Positions 22,954-35,376 of a stretch of 64,000 nucleotides of DNA are shown piece after piece; position 1 is the first letter of the stretch, and each line of letters begins with the position of its first letter. The DNA is from Acarospora socialis (lineage: Eukaryota; Ascomycota; Lecanoromycetes; Acarosporales; Acarosporaceae). The position numbers and the translations under genes are program-made. The notes under the pieces are model-generated. The model saw only the letters and a list, made by a program, of their open reading frames with translations, ran no database searches and was not told the DNA's origin. The stretch spans positions 62,001 to 126,000 of the forward strand of contig JAMYGW020000002.1 of the NCBI GenBank assembly GCA_025617375.2, in the 5' to 3' direction.

Positions 22954-24746
22954 ATGGACGACGACGCCAGCAGCGCCGAGGCGCCCCTCATGCAGCAGGA
23001 GACCCTCGAGGCACTCGACGGGACCGGGAACGGTGACCTGCGCGAAGCAGACCTAACCTCACCAAGCTGGTTCATCTGGGCACTGACCTTCTCCGCCGGG
23101 ATCAGCGGGCTACTGTTCGGTTACGAGTACTCCACCCCAAACCAGCACCATTCACCGCCCGTAGAAAACCTTATACTGAGTCCCAGGGCCGTCGCAGTAC
23201 CGGCGTGATATCCTCCACCCTCGTCTCCATCGGCTCCGACCTCTCGCGCCGTCCTCTGAGCACGCTAGACAAGAGCCTGATCACCAGCTGCACGAGCCTG
23301 TTCGCGCTGCTGGCCAGTCCGGTCGCGAGCGTGTTGGCGGATAAGCTGGGCAGGAAGAAGGTCATCCTCGTGGCGGATGCGCTGTTTGTTGTCGGGGCGG
23401 TGTGGCAGGCTGTCACGGCGAGTGTGTGGGGGATGATTGCGGGACGGAGTATTGTGGGGTTGGCGGTCGGGGCGGCGAGTTTGGTGGTGCCTTTGTGAGT
23501 AGGTGGTGGAGAGTGAAGGTGGTGAAGAGCTTGGCTGATGGGGGCATAGATATATCTCCGAACTATCACCGTCGCCGTTTAGGGGAAGGCTGGTTACGTT
23601 GAGTATACTGTTTGTTACGGGTGGGCAGATGGTGGCGTATGTTATTGGGTGGATGCTATCAACGAAGGTCGAAGGGTGGAGGTGGATGGTAGGGATTGGA
23701 GCTTTCCCTGCGCTCTCGCAGTTCGCGATGCTGGTCTTTCTGCCGGAGACGCCGAGGTGGCTGGTCAAAGCAAACAGGGCAGAGGACGCCAAGGTGGTCT
23801 TGGGCAAGGTGTATGGGAAGCACTCCGCCGCGTCGAAAATGGTGGATGGAATACTGAGGGCCATTGAGTGGGAAGTCGTGGAAGAGGAGGAAGCGACGAG
23901 CAAACGACGCTGTCATGATTCTCCTGGGAAAGGCTCACGGTCTTGGCTTACCGGGTTGCGAGATGTCTGGGCGGAGCTTTTCGCGGTTGGTGGGAACAGG
24001 CGGGCACTCACGATCGCATGCATGCTGCAAGGCTTCCAGCAACTATGTGGCTTCGTAGGTTCATTCTCGAGGTACTACCCATGGCCTTTGCTAACTCCGG
24101 TGATTCTCAGAACTCACTAATGTACTTCTCCGCCACCATCTTCGCTCTTGTCGGTTTCAATGCCCCTACCCTAGCCTCTCTCTCCATCGCCGTCACCAAT
24201 TTCCTCCTCACGGTCGTCGCATTCATCCTGATCGACCGCGTCGGCCGTCGCCGCATCCTGCTTCTCTCCATCCCCGTTATGATCGCGGGTCTCGTCCTCT
24301 GCGCCCTAGCATTCAACTTCATCCACCTCCCCACCCTCCACGACAAAGCTACAATCGAGACCGGCAACGGCACCACCTTCTGGGCCTTCATCATCCTGCT
24401 GTCCATGGTCGTGTACGTGTGCGGCTACGCCGTCGGCATGGGTCCCGTGCCTTGGCAGCAATCAGAGCTCTTCCCACTCTCCGTGCGCTCACTCGGCTCC
24501 GGCCTCGCGACGGCCACGAATTGGGGGAGTAATTTTATCGTCGGGCTGACGTTCCTGCCGATGATGGAGTTCTTGACGCCCGTGTGGACGTTCGCGGCGT
24601 ATGCGGGGGTTTGCGTGGTGGGGTGGTGGTGCGTTTGGAGGATCTATCCGGAGACGATGGGGTTGGGGCTTGAGGAGGTCGGGGGATTGTTGGCTAAGGG
24701 CTGGGGCGTGCGGGAGAGCCGGAGGGAGATTGGAGTTCGGCGTTAA
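22954..24746 (+). CDS. MFS sugar porter, myo-inositol transporter type (ITR1/ITR2-like)
   Basis: Proton-coupled sugar/polyol uptake carrier. Four exons, 22954-23126, 23198-23494, 23550-24054 and 24111-24746, give 536 residues. Sugar-porter signatures in order: GLLFGYDTGVISSTL across the first splice, ADKLGRKK, YISELSPSPFRGRLV across the second splice, PETPRWLVK, GFQQLCGFNSLMYFSATIF across the third splice, DRVGRRR and YPETMGLGLEEVG. GMGPVPWQQSELFP and the GYDTGVISS-type opening match fungal myo-inositol transporters better than hexose transporters. The open frame runs upstream of the ATG at 22954, but only through a GTG, so the ATG is preferred. Substrate assignment is by motif resemblance only. 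Confidence 0.88.
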
Positions 24747-25229
24747 GAGTTCAGCACTCCGAATATACTTCTTGCCTTGTTGAATATACGACTGATGTAA
24801 AACTACCGTGTCAACACGCCCACAGCGTTCCTCATACTTACTACCGAGCCGAAGAGCCGCCATCTTTACAGCAGTGTTCAGTTGAAAGAACCGACATCTC
24901 AATCACGATAGCAGGTCGAAAAGACTAACAGGACCCTATAGCACAAGTGGAATAGTTGGAACCGTATAGCTTGGTCAAGCCCATTGTTGCCAGGAAACCA
25001 TCATTCATCGGCCTGGGAATCAAGCCCATCGGAGAGTTCAACGAAACTGCATCTCCATCCCTTTGCAGGACAGCACTCAACGGACCAGATAACCGCGCCC
25101 CATCAGCAAGCCTGCCTTGGATCTTTCGTCCCGAGCGTCTAGCCCGAACATGAAGCGCAGAACGGCGGACAAGCAACGGTGATGATCAATACAACTAGGC
25201 GTGCCTCCCTCTCCTGGCCCCATACCATG
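24747..25229. other. Intergenic region
   Basis: Convergent space between the transporter and the possible secreted-protein gene. A minus-strand ORF of 83 codons at 24925-25176 could be part of that gene's 3' end, but I could not find splice sites that join it. Confidence 0.45.
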
Positions 25230-25837
25230 CTAAGAAGTCGCTGCGCGGAAGACAAACCATATCCCGGCCGACGTTACGTCGCACAAAGGCTCGCAGCCAT
25301 GGCCAAACAACTCCGCCTGAGATGAGCAGACCTGGTATAAGCTCTATGATCAGTCAGCATATGCGGAATCTTACGCCGGCAGCACTTCCAGGTTCCTCAC
25401 CGCATAAGCAAAGTACCGTAACGACGCCTTTGCAGTCTCTCGTTCCCAATTCCATCTCAACTCCTCGTCTTGCCCCTCCTCCGTTCCTTCGTCCCCTACA
25501 AGTCCACCGCCACGCGTCCTGCAGACGAACCAGCTCGACCTCCACCGGCCGGAGAAGGCGCGGTCCTTGCACTGGCGTTATCGGATGCATCGCCTTCCTT
25601 GCGCCGTGGTGGGCGACATGCGGTCCGCAGACGCGAGAGGCGGTAGCGGAGGTGGCCACCGTGGCGGATGCGATAGCGCGGGCATGAGGGTGGGGCGGTG
25701 AGAGTGAGGGCGGTGGTTGTGGTGGTGGTTGTGGAGAGGGCGGTGGAGTTTGAGGTTAGTGGGAAGGGGGTAGTGCTGGGGAGGGTGGCGAAGAGGGTGA
25801 GGAGGAGAAGAAGATGGCGGAGGTGGTGGAGATGCAT
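25230..25837 (-). CDS. Putative small secreted protein
   Basis: Unrecognised. A three-exon model, 25837-25546, 25495-25401 and 25331-25230, gives 162 residues. It starts with a convincing signal peptide (MHLHHLRHLLLLLTLFATLP) followed by a Thr-rich stretch and a basic segment (HGGHLRYRLSRLR). Exon 2 encodes a polar segment with RWNWERETAKASLRYFAYA. Exon 3 ends with a cysteine pair, GHGCEPLCDVTSAGIWFV. Third codon positions in exon 1 are strongly G/C, which supports coding. The first intron has an unremarkable donor (GTGGAG), and exon 3 has a second open frame, so the C-terminus is uncertain. About five cysteines and small size make it effector-like in form only. Confidence 0.4.
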
Positions 25838-26588
25838 TGGTGGTGGATGTGGTGGGGGTTGATGGATGTTGATGGTGCGGTAGGGGGTTAGTGGTTGGTA
25901 GGAGATGTCATGGTGGTTGATGTTGATGTTGATGTTGATGTTGGTGGTCGGATGTATGTAGTGTGGATGTGTTGTTTGTGGTATGAAAGTGGTGAGCTGA
26001 GCGGGTTGTTGGGGAAATTGGGGTCGAGGATTCGGTGGACTCTTCGCTCTTTCCGATTAGGGCTGTGGGAAGGTACGTGATGGAGAGAACTGCTCCGTGA
26101 TGAGGCAAGTCATGATATACGGAGTCTCGTCCAAGACACGGCATGAAATTAGAATAACAGAGTATAGGCTTCCTTGGCAAGCTGGTAGAAAGAGAGCGGT
26201 ATCAATTGTTTCGTAGATGATGCATCCCAACATTCCTGAGTCGGTCCATTATCTGGTATCTTTATCGTCTTAACTTTCAAGTACTATTCGCACATGGTTA
26301 TTGCCCACTCTCAAGCTCAACAGTAAGAAACGCGGTTGAACCTCATGTATTCGGAGTGTATTTCGTACGCGTTAGGTCAACTGGGTTCGGAGATCGGGGC
26401 TAAGCAGCGATCCGTCAAATTTGTGCCGAGGTAAAATGCAATCGATAATAGCGCCACCACCACCGCTGAAGCTCCGCCGCCCTTCGTCTGAACGAGCTGA
26501 CAAGCTGGGGCATCTGCATATCGTCCAGTATATAGTCTTTGTTTCTGTCATTGCTTGAAAGGCCTGTATCTATTGTTGATTGACATCA
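25838..26588. other. Intergenic region
   Basis: Divergent promoter space between the possible secreted-protein gene and acyl-CoA oxidase. G/T-rich on the plus strand up to about 25960, including a short microsatellite listed separately. No gene supported. Confidence 0.5.
25917..25943 (+). repeat. TTGATG microsatellite
   Basis: About four and a half tandem copies of a six-base TTGATG unit. Short and near perfect. Confidence 0.85.
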
Positions 26589-28832
26589 ATGGCACCAACC
26601 CCATCATGGGTCAAAGCCCTCAAGCCATCAGGGCTTCAAGGCTCTGAACTGCTGAAGCAAGAGCGAGACCAATCCAACCTGGACGTCAAAAAGCTCAGCA
26701 ATTTTATGTTCACCAAGGAAGTCCTGGACCGACAGCAGCGTATCTTGAAAGTGCTGGAGTCGGAGAGGGTCTTCGACAAATCACAGAATTACTTCGCTGG
26801 CAGAGTCGATAGGTTTCAGACCGCGCTGGCGAGAGCCAAGCGGTTGCAGCAACTTACGGTCAAGCACAACTGGACCAAGGATGAGTTCTTGACGGCGAAT
26901 GAACTTATCAGTGAGCCTGGTCCTTATGGGCTACATGCTAGCATGTTTCTGGTAAGAGCCAATGCCATTACACCGAAGCCGTTGTTGATTACTTTACCTA
27001 GATTACTCTACGTGATCAGGGTACCCCCGAACAACACAAGCTGTTTCTCGAGAAGGCGGAGAGATATGAGATCATTGGATGCTATGCTCAAACAGAACTT
27101 GGTCATGGATCCAACGTACGAGGACTGGAGACCACGGCGACCTGGAATACATCTGACAAGACCTTCACCCTCCATTCGCCGCATCTCACGGCATCGAAAT
27201 GGTGGATCGGCTCTCTCGGACGAACTGCAAATCATGCCGTGGTAATGGCTCAATTGGTCATTGATGGACGAAATTATGGGCCACATCCATTCGTAGTTCA
27301 GATTCGAGACTTGAAAACTCATGAGCCTTTGGAGAACGTTCACGTTGGCGACATTGGGCCCAAATTTGGTTACAAGTAGGTACTGGAATACCACTAAGGA
27401 TGAAGTCTGCTAATAGTACTAGTACGATGGACAATGGCTTTCTACTCCTTAACAATGTCAAAGTCCCACACGTCAACATGTTGGCACGCTTCTCGAGGGT
27501 CGATCCCCAGACCAACAAATACGTCAAGCCACCCTCCGCGTCTTTGGTTTACGGGACTTTGACGTGGGTGCGATCGACAATCGTTCTGCAGTCGGGAGGT
27601 GTCCTTGCTCGGGGAGTGACGATTGCAACAAGATATGCCGCCGTCAGACGGCAATTCCAGGATCGAGATGCGAAAGAGGGGGCTGGAGAGACGCAAGTGC
27701 TCAATTACACCATGGTCAGAATTAGGCTCCTACCATTGCTGGCTGCTACGTTTGCTTTACATTTCACCGGAAAGGGTATGATGGCACTTTACCAGGAGAA
27801 CCAGAAGAGGATGGCCGGCGATCCGGGTAAACCTTCGTCGACCAATCGCGGCGCGGGTCCAGAAGAATTGCACCCGGGCACTGATCTCTTGGCCGATCTA
27901 CACGCTACCTCTTGTGGGCTCAAGGCTCTTGCCAGTACCACAGCCGCAGAAGGTCTGGAGGTTTGTCGGAGAGCATGCGGAGGACATGGATACAGCAGTT
28001 TCAGCGGCATCGGATCCTGGTACGCCGACTACCTACCAACGACAACGTGGGAGGGGGACAACTACATGTTGACTCAACAAGTGGCGAGATACGTAAGTCG
28101 TTATTATGACCCCTTGAAAAAGCACCGCTGACAGAAACACAGCTCCTCAAATCCGCCCGTTCAGTCCTCAAAGGCAACCCACCCGCCAACGACACCACCA
28201 ACATCCTCCAATACTTCCTCTCCAGACGCGACATGGGAGCAGCGTTCGACATCCTCGGCGAGGACTCCGACATCGTCGCCGCCTTCGCCTGGCGTGCCGC
28301 CTTCCTAACTTTCGAAGCCCTCAAGCACCGCGACGAGGAGAAGAGCTCCTGGAACAGTCTGCTCGTTGACTTCTGGCGTCTCAGCACCGCCCACTCGCAG
28401 TACATCGTCGTGAAGAACTTCTACGACGCTCTCAGCGCCGACGCCACCACGTCCGAACTCGACGACGATACCGTCGCCCTCTTGCACAAGCTCTTCCGTC
28501 TCTACGCCCTCAACACACTCGAGCGCGAAGCCTCCGAATTCTTCTCCTCCGGCGCCGTCACGGTTCGACAGATCCAGCTTGCACGCACCAAAGCCGTCAT
28601 GAACCTACTCGAGGAGATCAGGCCGCACGCGGTGAGGTTAGTTGACGCGTGGAAGTTCCCGGATTGGCAGCTGGATAGCAGTCTGGGTAGGTATGATGGG
28701 AAGGTGTATGAGGATCTATTCTATAGGGCTAGCGAGCTGAACCCGCTCAACGCGCTCACGATCGATCCGTATCCGAATAGCGAGGTGTTGGTTAAGAAGG
28801 ACGAGAGGGATCACTTCAAGAGTAAATTGTAG
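26589..28832 (+). CDS. Peroxisomal acyl-CoA oxidase
   Basis: First enzyme of peroxisomal beta-oxidation: oxidises acyl-CoA to trans-2-enoyl-CoA with FAD and makes hydrogen peroxide. Four exons, 26589-26951, 27002-27375, 27423-28092 and 28143-28832, give 698 residues, the normal family length. The FAD/substrate signature CYAQTELGHGSNVRGLETTA is intact, followed by KWWIGSLGRTANHAVVMAQL, GPKFGYNTMDNGFL, CRRACGGHGYSSFSGI and TTTWEGDNYML, whose Glu is at the position of the catalytic base. The protein ends in SKL, a canonical type-1 peroxisome signal, so location is well supported. Chain-length preference cannot be told. The ATG at 26589 opens MAPTPSWVKAL, usual for the family. Confidence 0.95.
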
Positions 28833-29626
28833 TCGGGTTGGATGTTACTGTATGTATATAACGGCCGGAAATGGTTCTGTATATCAGGATCTACAGGATG
28901 CGTTGTGTTTGCTAGGAACCCCATGTGTTTATGAGACAAATGGAAGATGCTGTGTAGCTTTGGTGGATGCATACTCGACTACCAGTTATACGGAGTACTG
29001 CCGATTCAATGACTTCAGTCTGCCTGAATCTTCATCACCAGCTAATGGTGATGGAAATATCTTGTAGAAAATCTCAGATGGAGGGAGTACTCTCCCTCCT
29101 GAGACGTTCGATGATAATCCTGGAAAACCTCCGAGGCAAGTTATAGCGTGAGAAGGCCGGCTAGCGGCTATAATTAGAATAATGAGGATCCTGCCTACAC
29201 TTGCGAGAAGCAGATTGAAAGCTCCCTGTGATCATATCTGCGTTGCTGGCAATTTATCCATTCATTCTGAAGACATCCTGCCGTTATGATATACTCCGTA
29301 GCTATGATGTTACGGAGTGCGGAGGCCATGGCCAAAGCTTGAATCGAACATGTCGTGATCCCCAGCCATTCACACCCAGCCATCTCAATTTGATAATCGA
29401 TGACAGTATCACCACGCATTGATTCTTGCTAATTACGCAGTATTTGCTATGCTAATCACCACAGCACTGATCCTAGAGCTCTACGGATACCGACATTGAT
29501 CTTTGTTTGCTGTCGCACTGCATTCGTACTGGCGGCGTCGAGCCCTTCAATTCATCTACCCTCAACTAGATTTCAACCACCTAAGAGGCATTCCGGACAG
29601 CAAGAAGTCGAGTCGGAAGGATTGTA
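28833..29626. other. Intergenic region
   Basis: 3' flank of acyl-CoA oxidase and upstream region of the wall protein. No gene recognised. A GGGAGAGT inverted pair occurs near 29070-29100 (GGAGGGAGTACTCTCCCTCC, 29071-29090), a perfect short palindrome that could act as a 3' structure. Confidence 0.5.
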
Positions 29627-31426
29627 ATGCACAAACGCATCAGCCTCCTCTCCTTGCCAGCTTCCCTACTCCTCCTCATCTCCAGCACTCCGGCGCATAC
29701 CGGCACCTCAACGCACGACGCACAATGGCCCTACAACCTCCCGCCGCACGCCAAGTACTACCCAGAAGACGAACATGTCATACGAACGGACTTGGCGATT
29801 CGGGATCGGCTTGCGTATCAGTCACCCGCCGGCGTGCAGAAGATGAGCGGCGACGAAGGCGAGAAGTTCCTGATGACGTACTGGCGTTTCGAGTTTCCAG
29901 ATCCTGAAGAAGAGGGAAGGCAGAGGATATCGGTACCAGAAACACGCCGAAGGGCTGGGGAGTCTTTTAAGCTGGATGGTTTGGGGCTGAACGCGACGAG
30001 TTCCTACCCTCTCCTACCGCCATTCCTACTCCACACCGCCGACGAGCAGACCTCGCTCAACAACCGCTTCCTCCGCTTCCCGCGTGCGGTTCGCTCGTCT
30101 CTGGAGAAGCGCGGCTTTCAGTGCCCGGCTGGCACGTCCAGTTGCCAAGGTATCGGTCGACCGAACAGCTGTTGCGCGAACGGGGAGACATGTCAGGTAA
30201 TTGCGGACACGGGGCTCGGCGACGTGGGATGTTGCGGGCAGGGGCAAACGTGCTCGGGAAAGGTGACGACGTGTGATGCGGGTTATACGAGCTGTCCGGA
30301 TAATCCGGGGGGCGGGTGCTGTATTCCTGGGTATTCATGTGTGGATATTGGATGTGAGTCCAGTTCTATTTTCCAAGGAGAGAGTAGGTCAAAGCAGTGG
30401 TGAAGCTGACTCGGCCTGAACGGATTACTAGGCGCTATCAGCTCGACGTCTACGATCGTCATAACGCCCACCGTCACCGCCTCCCCTAGTCCCAGTCTCA
30501 GCCCTAGTTCCTCCTCACCCACAACCTCTTCTAGCCCCACGCCAACCACGGCATCAGCCTCGTCCTCAGTCATCGCGATCGTCCCCGGTCCGCCACCTTC
30601 CTCCTCCTCACCCTCACCCTCACCATCCACAACACCAACTTCCTCGACCCGTGTTCAAAGCACCCTAACCTGTTCCCCAGGTTTCCAATCCTGCCCCGCC
30701 ACCCTTGGAGGCGGCTGCTGCCCCACCGACCGCGCATGTGGCGCCAACGAATGTCCGGCCTCGACCTCTTCCTCCTCGTCCTCGTCCATTTCCACGAGCA
30801 GCAGCACGACCGACAACTCCGCCGCCGCCGCCGCCCCCGTGCGCCCCACCTCCGTCGCCAGCACCACCACGACCACCCCCGCCACCTCGGCCACAGACAC
30901 AGACACAGCGTGTCCGACGGGCTTCTACCAGTGCTCGGCCTACTACAGCGGCGGCTGCTGTCGCGTGGGGCGCGACTGCGGCGTCACGTCTTGTCCGACG
31001 GGCGCGTCGTCCTCGATCCTGGTTTCCAACGGCGTGACGATCCTCGTCGCTTCGGGCGTGACTGTCTCTGTCGATAGTGCGAGTTCTACATCTACGTCGT
31101 TGCCAATGACGACGACGGTGGCAACGACGGCGACGACGGCGGGAGGTGCGGAGAGTGGAGGGACAGGAGCGACAGGCGCAGGAGGTGGGAGCTGTGCGTC
31201 GGGATGGTATAGTTGCGCGTCGGGTGACGGCGGGGGATGTTGTCCGAGCGGGTACGTTTGTGGGGCGAGCTGTACGGCGAGCGTCAGTGGGGGTGCGACG
31301 GCCGGGAGTGTGGGGAAGATTGCGGCGAGTGCTGCTGCGCCTGCCGTCCGGGCGAGGGGCTTGGTGTTGATGTTGTGGATATGGGTTGGGGTCATTGGGC
31401 TTCTTGGTGTCTGGTCTGGACTGTAG
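29627..31426 (+). CDS. GPI-anchored cysteine-module cell-surface protein
   Basis: Two exons, 29627-30353 and 30432-31426, give 573 residues. A signal peptide (MHKRISLLSLPASLLLLISS) is followed by about 130 residues without cysteine, with a conserved-looking GEKFLMTYWRFEFPDPEEE. A cysteine-rich zone follows, then four modules of the form C-x2-G-[YFW]-x2-C-x4-7-GGCC-x4-5-C, starting at CDAGYTSC, CSPGFQSC, CPTGFYQC and CASGWYSC. Ser/Thr/Pro-rich linkers separate them. The C-terminus is a short hydrophobic segment (GLVLMLWIWVGVIGLLGVW) after small residues, as for a GPI attachment signal. It probably sits in the cell wall or plasma membrane; no enzymatic domain is visible. The intron falls inside a cysteine codon. 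Confidence 0.78.
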
Positions 31427-32078
31427 GCCATAGAGTGGTGGGTTGGGGTTGTGTATATGATTTTGGTTCGTGCATTTGGATGGGGCATGGGTGGCACTTT
31501 TTATCTGACATTTGATAAACAGTCGACAGACATAGATAGTTAGCTATGAATTATGTTCTGACACGATTGGGGAAGGTTTCCGCAAACCTACAAGTACATC
31601 TCAATACAAAGGTAGGTCCAGAGCAGGCACAGAGGCTGCTAAGGCAACTCATATTAAGCTAGACGCACACAAGTTTGACATCAATGTGTTCCACTGAAGT
31701 GTAAGCCGGCTCGAATATTGTGGGGAGAAGTGAAAGGTACACCAAACTGAAGGGAAGAGGAACACCAACAGCGCCGACGCTTGTAAGGGCACATCAGCCA
31801 GAAAGAGGGCAGTAAATCAAGTGAACAAGCTCGCTCGCTCTCTCGCTCGTAAAGAGAAGATACAAGGGTTGAAGAACGGATAGTAGAGTTTAACGAACGC
31901 GAGAGGTGGGGTTGAGAGGGAGGTCCTGCTCCATTGCAGAAGGACGATTCGCTTGCGGTTTTGTAATTAAAACCAGAGATGGTGACTACACGTGTGGCAG
32001 ATGGCTGGTGATGATGGAAGGGAGCCAAGATGTGCGCTTGGATGAAGAATCTATAGAGCCAGTCAGTGAAGAGTGTCG
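31427..32078. other. Convergent intergenic region
   Basis: Between the 3' ends of the wall protein (+) and BUD6 (-). It holds a CTCGCTCGCTCTCTCGCTCG run near 31830. No gene supported. Confidence 0.55.
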
Positions 32079-35000
32079 TTATGGACTTTGACCGTGTTCA
32101 CCAGATGTATCCTCTCCGTCCTTACCATGCTCTTCTCCATCTTCAGTAGCGGCTTGCTCCTGTGACGCTCCATCCTCGGTGGTTGTATTCATACCGTTCT
32201 GTCCAGGACTCGTGTTTTCGGTCTCTTTGCCCTTGTCGGCCACTCTGGCCTGTTGTCTCTCCCACACCTCCTGTCGAATCCTTTCATCTTTCGCCTTCCG
32301 CATCCGCTCCGCTTCTTCGACACCTCCACTCTTCTTCAACTTCCCCTCTTCGACGAAATTACCAAGTTCTTTCTGAAACTCGCCCCCACGACGGCTTTCG
32401 AGCTCTCTCTGCCGGGCCCTCTCTGAGCGTTCAATGGCCTCCAGTCGAGTCTCGTGATTGGGTTGTAATGCTCTGACTTCTCCGAGTACTCCCTCTTGCG
32501 CTTTGACGGGGTCGACTTCGTGGTCGCCACCGGGCGCAGTGAAGCCTCTGGATGTACTCCTCACGCCGCTCCCTGCCGGTCCGGTTTGCAGATGCTGCTG
32601 CTTGGTGGCCTGTTCCACCAACGCAAACGTCTGTGTTGCCTTTTCCAGATCATCTTCAAGATCGGCCGCCAGTTCCTCCTGCATGCTCAAAAAGTCTCGA
32701 TCATTGCACACAAACTCGAGCTCCTGTGCCCAGACCTTATTCCAGATAGGCCTCTCTCTCTTGAGATACTCTTGCATCTTCTTCAGTTCCGCCGTTGCCG
32801 TGCTGATGTCCTTGCTGACGGTTTCGAGTTGGCGAGGCAAAGGACGTACCCCACGTGTGACAACGTCTTTACGTAGATCTTCGACAACGTCTTGAAGGTC
32901 ATCCACACGATTGACGATCTTCTCGGAGTCTTCGCCAAGTGACTTCTTGCCGGCATTGACGTAACCACGACCAGTGGAGGCATCAAAGGTTGGAGCAGCA
33001 GCGTTGACTGCGACGGTTTTGACAGATGCGGCTTTGGTTCGGATGTTCGACATGGAAGTAGATATATCTGATGCAAAGGAAGAGTACGCTTGACGGACCA
33101 CGGCAAGATCTCTACGGAGACTCTGGATGTCGGAGATTTGGTTTGAACGGTCGACCGAAGAGCTGCCAGAACGAAATCCATTTGCTTGCGCCCTCTCATG
33201 TGTCGGTCGCCGTACAGGGCCAGGCGCAGGTGCGGCGGCAAGTCGAGCCATCTCCTTAGCTGTGTCCTTTTGACGGTCGGAAACGAGCTGGAGAGCAGAC
33301 TGCTGCCCATCAACGACTGTCCTAACACCCTCCACCAGACGCCGGAGTCCGCCGATGCTCTCGTCGATGTGTCTCTTCACTTCGTCCAACGTCTCTACAT
33401 TGAGAACTAAAACGGACCGATCCTTGATGTCACTGAGGTCTTCGATTTCGTGACGTACTCCCGAAACAGGATCCTGAATATAGATTTCGGGCAGATCCTC
33501 GCCATTGCTGTGAGTGTTCCACGAGAATTTCTCGATAAATGCAAGTTGCAGTCTAGCAATCGAGAGTTCATCATAACCATCCGGAAGCACGAACTTCTTG
33601 ATCTTGCTTTTGTATTGCAAGAAAAGCGTCAATTCTTTGGCTGGTGGAGGTGACTGCTCCGGAAGGAACAGCCGAGAGTGGGCTGTTGTCGATGACGGCG
33701 CTGCAAAGCGTGTCCCCTCTGCCGTGGAGACTGGCTGCCCATGGGTATCATGAGCGGGTCGCTCATTTGTCTCTTCGAGCGCACCACCTAGGAGACCGTC
33801 TGCGCCGCTCGCTGGTGGGCCGGTAAGGGTAGGTCCCACAACTGGCTGGTCATTGACATCGACCTCAGTGTAAGAGTGCCGAATCTTGTCTTCTGGGGTC
33901 TTGACGACAGGACTATCCTCTGGTAACGCTCCCTCTGGAGGCGGGATTGAAGGGATTGCAGCAGGTTGACCTCCTTCTTCGGATATTCTTCGCGATACCG
34001 TGGTATTCCTGACTGGTGAGCCGTCTGGTAGGCGATTGGCAGAACGCTGACGGCTATGTAATAAGGATCCTCGAATTCGGACCGCATTCATCGACTCGCG
34101 TACTTCTCGACCTCTATTCGGTGCTGGTGAGTTCTGTGCTTGAGGTAACATTGATACGCCACCCTGAGACCCGCCCAGATGTCTCTGTAATTGATACGCA
34201 GAATATCTTCGCGAGGCACGCCTCTCGAGATCGCCAGTTCTTTGCAATGCCCCTAAGGCATCCTGCTCCTTTGGCGGAGGTGGTGGAGCAGGAAACTGAG
34301 CCGCGTTACTGGGCGCTGGCATTGGCTGACTAGGCATCGTCACGGCTTCCGAGGATGGCGATAGGACGGGAAGGTTCTGCATGGTATTGCTTGACATGGA
34401 CGACTCTGACATTGAGTCTGGAGCGAAATTCTGGTGGTCCTGATTGGACATTCGAGCAGCAGTATCTGTTGACACCAAGCTGTCCTGCCGCGCTGGTGAC
34501 GCTCTTCCGCTCGGATATGACGAGGTACGGGGTGGTATTCCTTGTTGATCTTCATACTGTGCAGTCTCTGCAGGGCCGGTACGACGTGCTGATCTTCTGC
34601 CACTCGACCGTTGAGAAAGGCCGTCCTCGAGCAGGGTTATGCCGGTATCGACACTCGACGTATTACTGCCACTACTACTATGTCGAGAGGAAGCTCCGTC
34701 TCTCGCCTGCTGCCTCGAGCGTAGCCGCTGTTGCTTTTTCTTCAGTCCATGAAGGAGGTTGATGATGATGTCTCGTATCCGGGGTAAGAATCTATCGAGG
34801 CTCGCAGGGCTGGCGTCTTGACTAAGCGTGTCTTCCAAGATGGAACGTAAAAGATCCGGAACGGGCCCAAGGTCAGACGTTTCGACGCCGATCGCCGTGA
34901 ACGCACGACACGCGATATTGAACTCATAGCCCAACCGCACATAGACATCGGAGACTTCCCCTTCGGTTGCGGTCTGTCGTGACCATTGAGTCAATGTCTC

Positions 35001-35376
35001 CAACAGTTGCTTGGTCGCAATCAGCAAATGTGTGACGCTCTTTTCGATCTGCGAGAGCTGTGGGGATTGTTGCTGCTATTGAGCGGTATCAGCAATATTT
35101 CAACTCACTTCGCTATGTAATATTTGATGTTGAATGGCTTGGAGGCTATGGCCCTGCTTGCAGCTGTACATCATGCAACGGAAACAGAGACTATCAACTC
35201 ACACTTGGACGTCGGGAAGTCGGCGACCTCCCAGAGTAAGACGAGGTAGTGCCCCACGGCTCCATCTGTGCCGGAGGGTAACTATTCGTCGAAGGCACGG
35301 TATTCAAAGGTTGCCCAGGTTCTGGGGCAGGTGATCTTCTCTGGATCGACCGCTGTGAGCTTGGTGGAGCTGACAT
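32079..35376 (-). CDS. BUD6: Actin-interacting polarity factor BUD6/AIP3
   Basis: Formin-associated actin nucleation-promoting factor that acts at hyphal tips and septa. Two exons, 35376-35203 and 35075-32079, give 1056 residues. The N-terminal block reads SQIEKSVTHLLIATKQLLET, then LTQWSRQTATEGEVSDVYVR and LPRIRDIIINLLHGLKKKQQ, nearly invariant in fungal Bud6. A long Ser/Pro-rich linker follows. The C-terminal half starts near PAKELTLFLQYKSKIKKFVL and holds predicted coiled coils (for example ERPIWNKVWAQELEFVCND), the AIP3 core that binds formin and actin. An in-frame ATG at 35403 would add nine residues; the start at 35376 (MSAPPSSQRS) looks more natural. It is divergent from PBP1 across 1.3 kb. 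Confidence 0.93.

Noticed and set aside
24925-25176. Minus ORF as an extra 3' exon of the secreted-protein candidate
   Set aside because: No donor and acceptor pair keeps the frame; left as unexplained.
20465-28832. Two transporters plus acyl-CoA oxidase as part of a secondary-metabolite cluster
   Set aside because: No PKS, NRPS, terpene synthase, tailoring oxidase set or Zn2Cys6 regulator is nearby; these look like ordinary metabolic genes.
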